A DNA stretch of 64,000 nucleotides from Fibrobacteria bacterium AD312. GTDB lineage: Bacteria; Fibrobacterota; Fibrobacteria; Fibrobacterales; Fibrobacteraceae. Position numbers and translations under genes: made by a program. Positions 46,010 through 55,375 of the stretch are shown here, one piece after another (position 1 is the first letter of the stretch; every line of letters begins with the position of its first letter). Under the pieces are notes generated by a model, which was given only the letters and a program-made list of their open reading frames with translations, was not told where the DNA came from and did not search any database. The stretch lies in contig LIUM01000047.1 in the NCBI GenBank assembly GCA_001462345.1, positions 64,975 through 128,974 of the forward strand, read 5' to 3'.

Positions 46010-47323
46010 ATGGCAAAGATAAGTGTTTTCGGTTTAGGTTATGTTGGTTGTGTTGGCGTCGGTTGCTTAGCCAAATTAGGGCATCATGTGATTGGTTATG
46101 ATGTGGATGCCAATAAAGTCAATCGAATTTCTAAGGGCCTCCCTACCATTGTGGAACGAGATGTAGATGATTTGATGATGGATGGATTCAATGTAGGTCG
46201 TATCAAAGCTACAACATCAACAGAAGAAGCAGTTGCTCAATCAGACATCTCTTTTGTTTGTGTTGGAACGCCAAATGCTCCTGATGGGCGTCTCAATATT
46301 TCTTATTTACTTTCTGCAGTACAAATGATAGGTAAAACGCTTCGAGCTAAATCAACATTTCATATTGTAGTGATTAGAAGTACTGTTCCTCCAGGCACAA
46401 ATGACATTGTATCTACCACGATTGAAAAAATTTCAGGAAAAAAGGCAGGAATTAATTTTGCAGTCGTTTCTAATCCTGAATTTTTAAGAGAAGGCATGGC
46501 AGTATCCGATTTTCTTAATCCACCTTTGACTGTAATTGGTTCAGAAGACAAAAGAGCATTAAAAATGATGCATGAAATCTATGAACCTCTTGTGAGTGAA
46601 ATAGTAGAGGTTTCACCAAAAGTTGCAGAAATAATCAAGTTTGTCAATAATTCCTATCATGCTTTGAAAGTAACTTTTGGAAATGAAATTGGAGCTATTT
46701 GCAAAAAACTAAATATTGACAGTCACCAAGTGATGGATTTGTTTTGTAGAGATGATCAACTCAATATCTCTTCTTATTATTTCAAACCAGGTTTTGCTTA
46801 TGGAGGCTCTTGCTTACCAAAAGATTTGAAAGGTCTTAATTTCTTAGCACAATCTCATCAATTAGAAGTACCAGTACTTTCTTCAATTGATCTCAGTAAT
46901 GAATTGCATATTCATCGTGCTTTAGATCGAGTCCAACAAATAGGAGTCCGTTCCGTAGGTATTGTGGGGCTAACATTTAAGGCTGGCACAGATGATTTAC
47001 GCAATTCGGCGGCGATTCAACTTGCTGAAGCGATTCTTGGTAAAGGATGTACATTACGTATTTACGATCGGTTCTTAAACATTGCTCAAGAAAAAGAAAC
47101 GAATTTACGAGAGCTTAATGAAAATATTCCTCATTTACTTCCGTTCCTGGAAAAAAATGTAGAGGATGTTGTCGCTAAAACAAAACTAGTTATTATCACT
47201 GTAAGAAACCCTGAGATACCAGATTTAATTCGCAAGTATCCTCATGTGCATTTCTTAGATTTAGTTCGATTAAAAGATCAATCAGTAGAATCTTTGCCAA
47301 ATTATGAAGGTTTCTGTTGGTAA
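46010..47323 (+). CDS. algD: GDP-mannose 6-dehydrogenase (AlgD-like)
   Basis: The 437-residue protein is closest in pattern to AlgD (MAKISVFGLGYVGCVGVGCLAKLGH versus the AlgD start). It keeps the NAD loop, VCVGTPN, FLREG, and YGGSCLPKDLK with the catalytic Cys near residue 269, and GLTFKAGTDDLRNSA. The length matches AlgD (436) and the AlgD-type TIVE segment is present near residue 48. The product would be GDP-mannuronate. It is six bases behind ugd. A UDP-sugar substrate (a second UDP-dehydrogenase) is the main alternative, as the two enzymes are related; the length and early motifs favour GDP-mannose. An alginate-like or mixed uronic polymer is a possible outcome. Confidence 0.8.
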   Translation: MAKISVFGLGYVGCVGVGCLAKLGHHVIGYDVDANKVNRISKGLPTIVERDVDDLMMDGFNVGRIKATTSTEEAVAQSDISFVCVGTPNAPDGRLNISYLLSAVQMIGKTLRAKSTFHIVVIRSTVPPGTNDIVSTTIEKISGKKAGINFAVVSNPEFLREGMAVSDFLNPPLTVIGSEDKRALKMMHEIYEPLVSEIVEVSPKVAEIIKFVNNSYHALKVTFGNEIGAICKKLNIDSHQVMDLFCRDDQLNISSYYFKPGFAYGGSCLPKDLKGLNFLAQSHQLEVPVLSSIDLSNELHIHRALDRVQQIGVRSVGIVGLTFKAGTDDLRNSAAIQLAEAILGKGCTLRIYDRFLNIAQEKETNLRELNENIPHLLPFLEKNVEDVVAKTKLVIITVRNPEIPDLIRKYPHVHFLDLVRLKDQSVESLPNYEGFCW

Positions 47324-47325
47324 TC

Positions 47326-48522
47326 ATGGAACTAGCTCAAAAAAAAGTATGCATCGTCGTAGAAAATTTGCCCGTTCCTTTTGATCGCCGGGTTTGGCAA
47401 GAGGCTTTATCGCTACGTGATGCGGGGGCCTCAGTAACGGTGATTTGCCCAAAAACGAAAGCATATCCTTTAGAGTATGAAGAAATTGATGGCATTCGTA
47501 TTTATAGGCATTATTTACCAGAAGCAAATCGAACGTTAGATTATTTTAAGGAATACCTTACGGCTCTTTATCATGAGTTCCGTTTGTTGTTTCATGTGTT
47601 TCGGACTCAAGGCACACAAGATGTAATTCATGCTTGTAACCCACCTGATCTTATTTTTATTGCAGCGGCACCATTTTTCTTTTTCACTCGATGCCGATTT
47701 CTTTTTGATCACCATGATATTAATCCAGAATTATGGATCGCCAAATTTGGAAAAAAGGGGCTTGGTTATCAAGCCATTCTTTTTGTAGAAAAAATGACCT
47801 ATTTCTTTGCAAAGCACGTGATTGTGACAAATGAATCTTATAAAGAAATAGCGCAGAAACGTGGGAAAAAAAAAGAAGATCATATTACTGTTGTGCGTAG
47901 TGGACCAGATTTATCAAAAATAAAAATAGGCCCTCCTAAAGAATCTGTTAAAAATGGATTTCGTTTTTTAGTGGGCTATGTTGGCGTGATGGGGCAACAA
48001 GAGGGTATTGATTTATTATTAAAGTCTGTTGAATATATAGTTAAAGAAAAAAAAAGAGAAGATATTCGTTTTTGTATCATGGGATCAGGTCCAGCTCTTG
48101 AAGAATTAAGAACGCTTAACAAAACACTTGATTTAGAAAAATACGTGGAGTTCCCTGGTCGAGTGAGTAACGAATTTCTTGCTGATGTTTTAAATACGGC
48201 AGATGTTTGTGTTAATCCAGATATTCCTTCCGAAATGAACGATAAATCGACCATGAATAAAATTATGGAATACATGGCTTTTGGAAAACCTATTGTTCAG
48301 TATACCTTAAAAGAAGGTCAATTTTCTGCGGATAGATCTTCTTTATACGCTAAGAATACAGATACCAATGATTTTGCTGAAAAAATATTGTGGCTTTTAG
48401 ATCATCCAGAAGAAGCAAAAGAAATGGGACAGTTTGGGCGCGCCCGAGTAGAAAATGAACTGAGTTGGAATTACGAACGTCCAAAATTAATTTCTGCTTA
48501 TAAGAAGCTTTTAGGGCTGTAA
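47326..48522 (+). CDS. Family 4-type glycosyltransferase
   Basis: I use the ATG at 47326, three bases after the algD stop, since a TTG at 47317 would overlap. The 398-residue product has a GT-B fold pattern: N-terminal VCIVVENLPVPFDRRVWQEALSL, a middle VRSGPD hinge, and the C-terminal donor domain with GYVGVMGQQEGIDLLL, PGRVSNEFLADVLNTAD and a PIVQYTLKEGQFSA segment with the GT4 glutamates. It transfers a sugar from a nucleotide donor to a lipid-linked glycan in the cytoplasm. Donor and acceptor cannot be read from sequence. It is in the polysaccharide operon. Confidence 0.85.
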   Translation: MELAQKKVCIVVENLPVPFDRRVWQEALSLRDAGASVTVICPKTKAYPLEYEEIDGIRIYRHYLPEANRTLDYFKEYLTALYHEFRLLFHVFRTQGTQDVIHACNPPDLIFIAAAPFFFFTRCRFLFDHHDINPELWIAKFGKKGLGYQAILFVEKMTYFFAKHVIVTNESYKEIAQKRGKKKEDHITVVRSGPDLSKIKIGPPKESVKNGFRFLVGYVGVMGQQEGIDLLLKSVEYIVKEKKREDIRFCIMGSGPALEELRTLNKTLDLEKYVEFPGRVSNEFLADVLNTADVCVNPDIPSEMNDKSTMNKIMEYMAFGKPIVQYTLKEGQFSADRSSLYAKNTDTNDFAEKILWLLDHPEEAKEMGQFGRARVENELSWNYERPKLISAYKKLLGL

Positions 48523-48535
48523 AAAAGGGGCTAGT

Positions 48536-50455
48536 ATGGCTCTTTCTTGGTACATTAATCGGATAAAAACTTTTACCTTACCAGAATTTTTTTATCGTGT
48601 TTGTCAGCGATACCAAACTCATGTAAAAGATAAAAAGTCGTTTTCTAAATCAAATTTAATTGAAATCCGTTTACCTCATTCAGAAATTATTGATAATAGA
48701 GAAGAACATTCTCATTATTCGATTTTTGATTACACCATTGATATTTATAAACCTATTGATTGGCATATAGATTTTTCTTCAAAAAAAAGATTTCCTTTAA
48801 CATTTGCCCATCAAATTAATATTCGCTCAGATCAATTCGGAAGTGCAAAGTATGTTTGGGAAGTCAACCGATTGCTCTTCTTGATTCAAATAGCGAGTGA
48901 TTATAAAACAACAAAAGAGAATAAATTTTTAGATCTTTTGATGTATCATATCACAAGTTGGAAAAACGAGAATCCCTATTTGGTTGGAGTGAATTGGTAC
49001 AGTAATATTGAAGTCAATATTCGTTTAATTAATTGGCATTATTGTTGGAAATTAATTGATGCAGAATCCTTAATTAAAAATAATGATACGTTTAGAAAAT
49101 TTGTAGATGAAGTTTGGTCTCCATTGATTCAAGACCATGCTGAATACTCTTATAAACACCCATCGTTATATTCTTCAGCGAATAATCATCTAATTTCTGA
49201 GTACGCGGGTTTATTCGTTGCTGCTTCGACTTGGAAAAATATACCAAATCAAAAAAAATGGTTTCGTTATGCGCAGAAAGGTCTAGAAAGAGAAATTCAG
49301 AAGCAGCATACAGAAGAAGGTATAAATCGAGAAGAAGCGGCCGAATATATTCAGTTTATCAATGATTTCTTTTTGATTGCTGCCATTGTAGGTAAACAAA
49401 ATGGCACTCCTTTTAGTTATGATTACGAAAAAAAATTACATCAAATAGCAGAGTATTTAAATAAAATTTTGGATTGTAAAGAGAATTACCCGATGTATGG
49501 GGATGGTGATGACGGCTTTGTTTTACGCCTTTGCCCTCAAACGCACTTTAATAATTTCGCCTCTCAATTAGCCACTTTTGCTGCATACTTTGAAGATTCT
49601 ACATTAAAACGAAAATCCTTAATATGGGATGACAAATCAGATTTACTGCTTGGCGAAGAAGGTAATAAAACGTTTAGCAAATTAGAATCTGCAGGTGATG
49701 TTACCGAGTCTAGTTTTTTTCCTAAGAGTGGTCATTATATTTTTAGAAAGCGAAAAGAAAATCTTGAGACATACATGCATTTTGATGCTGCTCCTTTAGG
49801 ATTTCTAAGTATAGCAGCTCATGGGCATGCAGATGCTTTATCTTTTATTTTACACGTCGATGGAAAACCAATATTTATAGACTCAGGAACTTATACCTAT
49901 CATACGCATCGTGAATGGCGAGAATATTTTGTAGGAACACTCGCGCACAATACCATTCGAGTGAATGCAAAAAATCAGGCCGATTTAGCGGGCCCTACAT
50001 TATGGCTGAATCATTATAAGACTCAAACCTTATCGATAAAAAATGATCACCAAATGCAAGTAGAAAAAATAATTGCATCTCATGATGGTTATAAAAAACA
50101 AGGTGTCACGCCAATTCGCGAAATTGAATTTGATAGGACAAAAGAAGAATTTGTAATTACAGACATTCTTACTGGTACTGGTGATTTTATAATTGAAATG
50201 CCTTTTCATTTGCATCCAAATGTTACAATAGAGAAAAAAGAGAACAGCTTTTTATTACAAGCACCCGAAACTCGCCCAATTATACTTGAACCAGATTCAT
50301 CTTTACATTATGAAATTATACGAGGTCAAGAAAAACCTATATTGGGATGGTATTCGGAGCATTTTGGAGAAAAGGTCGCTTGTTCTGTTTTATACGCTAA
50401 AGTAAAGTGCTCTACAACGGCTCGCTTTGTTACAAAAATAAGGATTTTGGAATGA
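48536..50455 (+). CDS. Heparinase II/III-family polysaccharide lyase
   Basis: The 639-residue protein has the two-domain heparinase II/III layout: a helical (alpha/alpha) toroid, about residues 60-350, with SNIEVNIRLINW and EYSYKHPSLYSSANNHLISE, and a C-terminal beta-sandwich with the key segment HGHADALSF, IDSGTYTYH and FVGTLAHNTIRV, where the His and Arg/Tyr residues typical of the PL12/15/21 clan lie. These enzymes cut uronic-acid-containing polymers by beta-elimination. No signal peptide is visible at the N-terminus, so its site of action is uncertain; some such proteins in polysaccharide operons function at the membrane or as non-catalytic parts. It overlaps the next gene by four bases (ATGA). 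Its substrate is likely the uronic polymer of this locus. Confidence 0.85.
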   Translation: MALSWYINRIKTFTLPEFFYRVCQRYQTHVKDKKSFSKSNLIEIRLPHSEIIDNREEHSHYSIFDYTIDIYKPIDWHIDFSSKKRFPLTFAHQINIRSDQFGSAKYVWEVNRLLFLIQIASDYKTTKENKFLDLLMYHITSWKNENPYLVGVNWYSNIEVNIRLINWHYCWKLIDAESLIKNNDTFRKFVDEVWSPLIQDHAEYSYKHPSLYSSANNHLISEYAGLFVAASTWKNIPNQKKWFRYAQKGLEREIQKQHTEEGINREEAAEYIQFINDFFLIAAIVGKQNGTPFSYDYEKKLHQIAEYLNKILDCKENYPMYGDGDDGFVLRLCPQTHFNNFASQLATFAAYFEDSTLKRKSLIWDDKSDLLLGEEGNKTFSKLESAGDVTESSFFPKSGHYIFRKRKENLETYMHFDAAPLGFLSIAAHGHADALSFILHVDGKPIFIDSGTYTYHTHREWREYFVGTLAHNTIRVNAKNQADLAGPTLWLNHYKTQTLSIKNDHQMQVEKIIASHDGYKKQGVTPIREIEFDRTKEEFVITDILTGTGDFIIEMPFHLHPNVTIEKKENSFLLQAPETRPIILEPDSSLHYEIIRGQEKPILGWYSEHFGEKVACSVLYAKVKCSTTARFVTKIRILE

Positions 50456-51501
50456 TAGATCGAATTTGTCATATAGGCCCAGCGCTTAATGTGCAAGGTG
50501 GAATAAGCTCTGTTTTAGTGAGTTATAAAAAGCTGTTTAATTTATCCGATGAACATTTTTTGTCAAGCTATAATGGATCTTTTTTAAAATCACTTCCCAG
50601 ACTTTTTTTTGTATGCTTGAAATTACTTTTTGGATCTCATAAACGTTTCGAATTTTATCAAATACATACATCGAGTTACGGCTCTTTTTTTAGAAAATTT
50701 TTAATTAGTCTATGCTTGCGTATTCGTGTACAAAAATATACGATTCATGTGCATGGGAGTGAATTTGATAAGTTTTGTTCTGAATCTCCATCTATTCTAA
50801 AACATTTAATTCGTCACTATTTTAGAAAAGCAGAAGTCATAATTGTTCTATCAAGTGAAATGGAAGTATTCTTAAAATCATTTGATTCAAAATTAGTTCG
50901 ATTTGAAACTGTTCCAAATCCTGGAGAAAATATTGCGGTTGCCCCTGTAGAACTGAATAATCGAGAAAATTCAGTTAGGCTTATATTTTCAGGACGGTTT
51001 GGTAATAGAAAGGGAGTTTTTGACTTATTGAAAGCATATAATAGTGCTGTTTTTTCTGTGCCTGTGAAACTTGATCTTTTTGGCGATGGAGAAATCAATA
51101 AAGTAAAAGAATGTGTGCAACAAAATTCAAAAAAGGATACCATTAGTGTTTCTCCTTGGTTGAAACATGAAGAATACATTAAACATTTACCTTCTTTTGA
51201 TATACTAATACTTCCTTCTTATGCAGAACGTTTTAGTATGAGTCTTGTGGAAGCTCTTGGTTTTGGGCTACCAGTTATTTCCACTTTTGTAGGAGGAACA
51301 GCAGAAGTTGTGGAAGATGGAATTTGTGGCATTTTACATCGGCCAGGAGATATTGAGGCTTTGCAAAAAGCAATGGAACAACTTGTGAATGATAAACCTC
51401 TTCGTGTTCAAATGGGAAGAGCTGGCTGGGAAAGAGCAAACACAAAATTTGCTGGACCTGTTGTAAAAAAAAAGTTAGAACAGGTGTATGCGAGTATTTA
51501 A
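50452..51501 (+). CDS. Family 4-type glycosyltransferase
   Basis: The start at 50452 overlaps the heparinase stop in an ATGA; a longer in-frame start at 50407 would lie inside that gene. The 349-residue GT-B enzyme has CHIGPALNVQGGISSVLV at the N-terminus, FSGRFGNRKGVFDLLKAY in the middle, and the donor site segment LPSYAERFSMSLVEALGFGLPVISTFVGGTAEVV, with the E-x7-E pair. It adds one sugar to the repeat unit. The last 130 residues are closely copied in the next gene, so a partial duplication has occurred. Donor unknown. Confidence 0.87.
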   Translation: MIDRICHIGPALNVQGGISSVLVSYKKLFNLSDEHFLSSYNGSFLKSLPRLFFVCLKLLFGSHKRFEFYQIHTSSYGSFFRKFLISLCLRIRVQKYTIHVHGSEFDKFCSESPSILKHLIRHYFRKAEVIIVLSSEMEVFLKSFDSKLVRFETVPNPGENIAVAPVELNNRENSVRLIFSGRFGNRKGVFDLLKAYNSAVFSVPVKLDLFGDGEINKVKECVQQNSKKDTISVSPWLKHEEYIKHLPSFDILILPSYAERFSMSLVEALGFGLPVISTFVGGTAEVVEDGICGILHRPGDIEALQKAMEQLVNDKPLRVQMGRAGWERANTKFAGPVVKKKLEQVYASI

Positions 51502-51517
51502 TGTATGGAATAAGTTT

Positions 51518-52111
51518 ATGCAAATAAAAAAAAGATTTAAATATGTTATTCAGATTTTATCATGGATTTATTTCTTTTGGCTATTTCCAATTAAAAAAAA
51601 TAAAGTAAGCTTTTCGGGTCGTTATGGTAAGCGTAAAGGGGTGTATGATTTGATTGAGCGTTTTGATCAAGCCCACTTTAATGTTTCAAAAGAATTATGC
51701 CTCTATGGGGATGGAAAAGTGGATAAGTTTAAGGAAATGGAGGCTCAATCACAAAAAGCTCATAACTTAGATAAATTAGCTTCTTTTGATTTTTTGGTTT
51801 TACCGTCTTATGCAGAAACTTTCGGTATGAGCCTTGTAGATGCTGTGGGCTATGGACTTCCTGTAGTTTCTACTTTTGCTGATGTCTTTCCTTTTGTGGT
51901 TGAAAACAAAAATAATGGTTTTTTAATTAATCCAGGAGATATTAAGGCTTTGACTCAGGCATTAGAAATCTTGGTTCATGATAAGAATCTTCGAGTGAAA
52001 ATGGGAAAAAATGCATGGGAAGATGCCTTTAAAAAAATTAAAGGCAGTATTATATTAAGTTTATTAAATAATATTTATACAGAACCTCTTTTGGCAATGA
52101 AGAAATGTTAG
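51518..52111 (+). CDS. Truncated glycosyltransferase, partial duplicate of the preceding gene
   Basis: The product of about 197 residues (207 if the ATG at 51488 is used, which overlaps the preceding gene by 14 bases) carries only the C-terminal half of a GT-B enzyme: FSGRYGKRKGVYDLIERF, then LPSYAETFGMSLVDAVGYGLPVVSTFADVFPFVV, a close copy of the neighbour's donor domain. The acceptor-binding N-terminal domain is gone and replaced by MQIKKRFKYVIQILSWIYFFWLF, a basic then hydrophobic segment. A stretch between LYGDGK and LPSYAE is shortened too. The frame is intact, so it may be an expressed membrane-tethered remnant or a decaying copy. The overlap with the next gene by seven bases suggests it is still translated. 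Confidence 0.75.
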   Translation: MQIKKRFKYVIQILSWIYFFWLFPIKKNKVSFSGRYGKRKGVYDLIERFDQAHFNVSKELCLYGDGKVDKFKEMEAQSQKAHNLDKLASFDFLVLPSYAETFGMSLVDAVGYGLPVVSTFADVFPFVVENKNNGFLINPGDIKALTQALEILVHDKNLRVKMGKNAWEDAFKKIKGSIILSLLNNIYTEPLLAMKKC

Positions 52112-53445
52112 ATATTCTAGTATTACTATTGTTTTTTATTTTATTTGGTTTTTTCTTGTTTGGAAAAACTCACAATCATTTTTTATTGTTTGTGTCTGTT
52201 TCAATATTTATTCCGTATTGTGTTTATTTCAATAAAAACCCTAGTATTTCTCCTCATCATCTTCTTCTTTATTTTTTCTTTATAAAACTGTTTTCTCAAT
52301 CACCACTTGAGTTAAAAAGTCACTATAACAAATTTCCATTAAAAATACCGTTAATCCTAATAATCATCTCTTTATTAGGTTCGGTTTACTTTAATGAGGT
52401 CGGTGCTGTCGGATTTTATAATGCCTTTCGTTTTTTCATGGAAAACTATTCCTATTTATTTATTGGCTTTGTTTTAGCCTTCTATTATAAAGAAACTGAT
52501 TTTTTAAATAAAATGTATTGGCCAATGATAGTTTTTTGCTTGTTCGGTTTATTTGAATTTGTTCAAGGAGATAATTTTATATTTAGAATTATTTGTAAAG
52601 CGTTTCCAATCTACGATGGTTATTTATCTTTAGATAGTATTATTTCTCTTTCACGAACATATAGAACTCGTATATTTATTTCAACAGTGCATCCTTCTAC
52701 TTTAGGTGCAGTCATGTGCTGTATGAGTCTAGCTTATATTTCTCAAATAAAAAATATTGACAAATCAAATTTTAAGAAAGGCATTCTTTTAGTTTTAATG
52801 CTCTCAGTTCTTTTTTTAAGCGGATCAAGAACGGGTTTAATATGTTTCTTATTTGGCTCTATTATTCTTTTCTTTAATAGAATTGCTTTTACGCTAAAAA
52901 TTATAGCCTTTGTATCATGTGTTTTCATATTTGTATATCAAATCAACACTTTTATTGAAAAATTTGAACAAGAAGGACAAGGAAGTTCGATAAGTATGCG
53001 ACAAGAACAGTTGATCTTTTCTTATATGTATTTTCTTAAAAGCCCAATCTATGGTAATGGAGTTCGTTATACAAGTAAAAATATTATGGAAAGGGATTCT
53101 TATAATGATCGAGTGGTCGATTCTAGTATCGGCGGTCTTGAATCTGTTGTTTTTTATCAAGTGATTGATTATGGATTAATGGGCTTCTCAAGTTATATCA
53201 TTTTGTTTCTTTTCATCATAAGGTATTTTTTTAAGAATCGAAAAAAGAAATATGCAATAACAGGGTTAGCTATCACTTCTTCTTTTTTATTATTTGCAAT
53301 CTTCTCAGGAGAAATAGGTGGAAATAATGTGGTTGCTTATTTGCTTATAGGTTATTGTATGGGTATAAGTTCTTTGCCAAAAGAAGAAAATGATGAAGTA
53401 AAGGAAGATGTTGTTTCTGATATTCTTAAATTGGAGAGTAAATAA
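52105..53445 (+). CDS. O-antigen polymerase/ligase-like (Wzy) membrane protein
   Basis: The 446-residue protein has around ten hydrophobic segments, starting MLDILVLLLFFILFGFFLFGKT, and a central loop with SRTYRTRIFISTVHPSTLGAV, then a VLFLSGSRTGLICFLF segment typical of the Wzy_C/O-antigen ligase family. It polymerises lipid-linked repeat units at the periplasmic face, or acts as ligase. Its position in the operon and the Wzx flippase in the opposite operon fit a Wzx/Wzy-dependent pathway. Sequence identity among Wzy proteins is low, so the call rests on topology and the SGSRTG motif. The start overlaps the preceding gene by seven bases. Confidence 0.8.
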   Translation: MLDILVLLLFFILFGFFLFGKTHNHFLLFVSVSIFIPYCVYFNKNPSISPHHLLLYFFFIKLFSQSPLELKSHYNKFPLKIPLILIIISLLGSVYFNEVGAVGFYNAFRFFMENYSYLFIGFVLAFYYKETDFLNKMYWPMIVFCLFGLFEFVQGDNFIFRIICKAFPIYDGYLSLDSIISLSRTYRTRIFISTVHPSTLGAVMCCMSLAYISQIKNIDKSNFKKGILLVLMLSVLFLSGSRTGLICFLFGSIILFFNRIAFTLKIIAFVSCVFIFVYQINTFIEKFEQEGQGSSISMRQEQLIFSYMYFLKSPIYGNGVRYTSKNIMERDSYNDRVVDSSIGGLESVVFYQVIDYGLMGFSSYIILFLFIIRYFFKNRKKKYAITGLAITSSFLLFAIFSGEIGGNNVVAYLLIGYCMGISSLPKEENDEVKEDVVSDILKLESK

Positions 53446-54305
53446 TGCCTTTAGTCTCAGTTGTTATAACAACACATAATAGATATAAAATATTAGAAAA
53501 TGCTATTAAAAGCGTATTAAATCAAACAGTCAAGGATATAGAGTGTATCGTTGTAGATGATGCCTCTTCGGATTTAACTCAAGAATATTATGAACGAGAT
53601 TCTAGAGTCATATATCTTCGAATAGAGGCTCAGAGTTCAAAGGGAGCAAATCATGCAAGAAATATTGGTATTGTTAAGGCTCAAGGTGAATACATCGCCT
53701 TTTTAGATGATGATGATGTATGGCTTCCTCAAAAAATTGAAAAGCAATTAGCCGTTTTTAAACAGCATCCTCAATCGGTTCTTTATTGTGGACGTCGATT
53801 TGAAAAAAAAATGTCAAATAAAACAAACGCTTTTGACGTTATTCCTCCTGCGAAACATGCTGGAGATATAAGTCGATTAATTTGTTGTACTTATGTAACA
53901 TCGACTTCATGTTTAATGATTCCATCAAAAATTTTGAAAGAAGAAATGTTTGATGAGACGCTCCCTTTTTGGCAAGAATATGAATTAACTATTCGATTAG
54001 CTCAAAAAGTTCCTTTTTTCTTTGTACCAGAAGCATTAGTGGTTTGTACAGATGATGTTCAAATAACGAATCGAATCTCGAACCGCTTTTTAGAATGGAA
54101 AAAAACGGTTTTATATATTAGAAATAAGCATAATTCTCTTTATGAAAAACTAACATTAAAAGAGAATTGGATGTATCATGGAATGCTTTATAAGGATGCG
54201 TTTAGACGTTCATTTCGTTCAGGCATAAAAAAGAATATTTTATTCTATGGCTTTTTACGACTTATTTTTGAATACATTCCTTCGAGAATTCTTAATTTAT
54301 TTTGA
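53445..54305 (+). CDS. Family 2-type glycosyltransferase
   Basis: The 286-residue enzyme begins MPLVSVVITTHNRYKILENAI, the GT2 (GT-A) start, with ECIVVDDASSD at the nucleotide site and ARNIGIVKAQGEYIAFLDDDDVW as the DXD region. The acceptor end is typical, with FWQEYELTIRLA as ED-like motif. It begins within the wzy stop (TAATG overlap), so translation is coupled. Donor sugar unknown. No membrane helix is predicted. Confidence 0.9.
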   Translation: MPLVSVVITTHNRYKILENAIKSVLNQTVKDIECIVVDDASSDLTQEYYERDSRVIYLRIEAQSSKGANHARNIGIVKAQGEYIAFLDDDDVWLPQKIEKQLAVFKQHPQSVLYCGRRFEKKMSNKTNAFDVIPPAKHAGDISRLICCTYVTSTSCLMIPSKILKEEMFDETLPFWQEYELTIRLAQKVPFFFVPEALVVCTDDVQITNRISNRFLEWKKTVLYIRNKHNSLYEKLTLKENWMYHGMLYKDAFRRSFRSGIKKNILFYGFLRLIFEYIPSRILNLF

Positions 54306-54313
54306 GGGTTAAA

Positions 54314-55375
54314 ATGTCGAAAAAAATTATTTGTTTTTATCCATCAATAAAAAAGGGGACTAATCATTTTTTATATAATCTTTCCACTCTTTTAGAAAAT
54401 GATAATGATATAGAATGTTGGAGTTATAAAGAAATTAAGAAGTCATCACCGAAAAAATTATTTGACGCCAATATTTATCATTTAAATTGGTTTGATCAAA
54501 GCATAACTTTTTTTTCTTTTTTGAAACGATTATATTTTTTACTTTTTTTAAAAATAAAAAACAAGAAAATTATTTGGACCATTCATAATATTGAACCACA
54601 TTTAAAACAACCAAAATACAATTTCATTTTACGAGAATTATTGATTCGCTTTTCTGATAAAATTCATATCATGAATTCAGATTCTGAAAACATTGTTTAT
54701 CTTAGAAAAGTTAAATTCAAGACAGTTTGGATTCCTCATGGAGATTATTTTAACTCCTATCCAGAGAGCACAATTAATATTTATCAGCGATACCAAATTT
54801 CTTCTAAGAAAAAAATAATTCTCTTTCTTGGAGCCATTTTGCCTTATAAAAATGTGGATGTTTTAATAGAAGCCTATCAGAAAGCATTTCGTTTAATAGA
54901 GGAATGCCCAGTATTATTAATCTGTGGAAAAACAGAGTTAGACTTTTATAAAGAAAAAATTAAGACCCTCATTAATGGGGATAAAAATATTATTTATGAT
55001 CCTAAATTCATAATAGATGAAGAAATGGCTGCTTATTTAAGAAATGCCACTATTCTTGTGGCGCCTTATAGTTATAAATCTGCATTAAATTCAGGAACAG
55101 TACCACTTGCTTTTTCTTATGGAAAAACGATTATCTGTCCTGATATTCCGTATGTAAAAGATGTTTTAAAAGAATCTAATTGTCTTTATAGCTATCATTA
55201 TGACAATCCTTTTCAACATAAAGAAAAACTTGTCGAAGCATTTCTTGAGTTTTATAGCGACTTGAAAGATAGTATACGTTTTTGGGATAAAGAAAAAAAG
55301 GCTACATTATATATGGAACGTCATTCTTGGAAGGCTCATCAAAAGGATTGGATTTCTTTATATAAGGATTTATAA
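54314..55375 (+). CDS. Family 4-like glycosyltransferase
   Basis: I use the ATG at 54314, preceded by GAGGG; an upstream TTG at 54302 overlaps the previous gene. The 353-residue protein is GT-B-like: the N-terminal segment KIICFYPSIKKGTNHFLYNLS, WTIHNIEPH in the middle, ILFLGAILPYKNVDVLIEAY starting the donor domain, and the C-terminal ILVAPYSYKSALNSGTVPLAFSYGK donor-binding loop. The usual GT4 glutamate pair is replaced by Lys/Ser (Y-K-S-A-L-N-S-G), like GT4-related transferases of lipid-linked glycans. Donor unknown. It ends one base into the start of the next gene (overlap by one base). Confidence 0.82.
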   Translation: MSKKIICFYPSIKKGTNHFLYNLSTLLENDNDIECWSYKEIKKSSPKKLFDANIYHLNWFDQSITFFSFLKRLYFLLFLKIKNKKIIWTIHNIEPHLKQPKYNFILRELLIRFSDKIHIMNSDSENIVYLRKVKFKTVWIPHGDYFNSYPESTINIYQRYQISSKKKIILFLGAILPYKNVDVLIEAYQKAFRLIEECPVLLICGKTELDFYKEKIKTLINGDKNIIYDPKFIIDEEMAAYLRNATILVAPYSYKSALNSGTVPLAFSYGKTIICPDIPYVKDVLKESNCLYSYHYDNPFQHKEKLVEAFLEFYSDLKDSIRFWDKEKKATLYMERHSWKAHQKDWISLYKDL

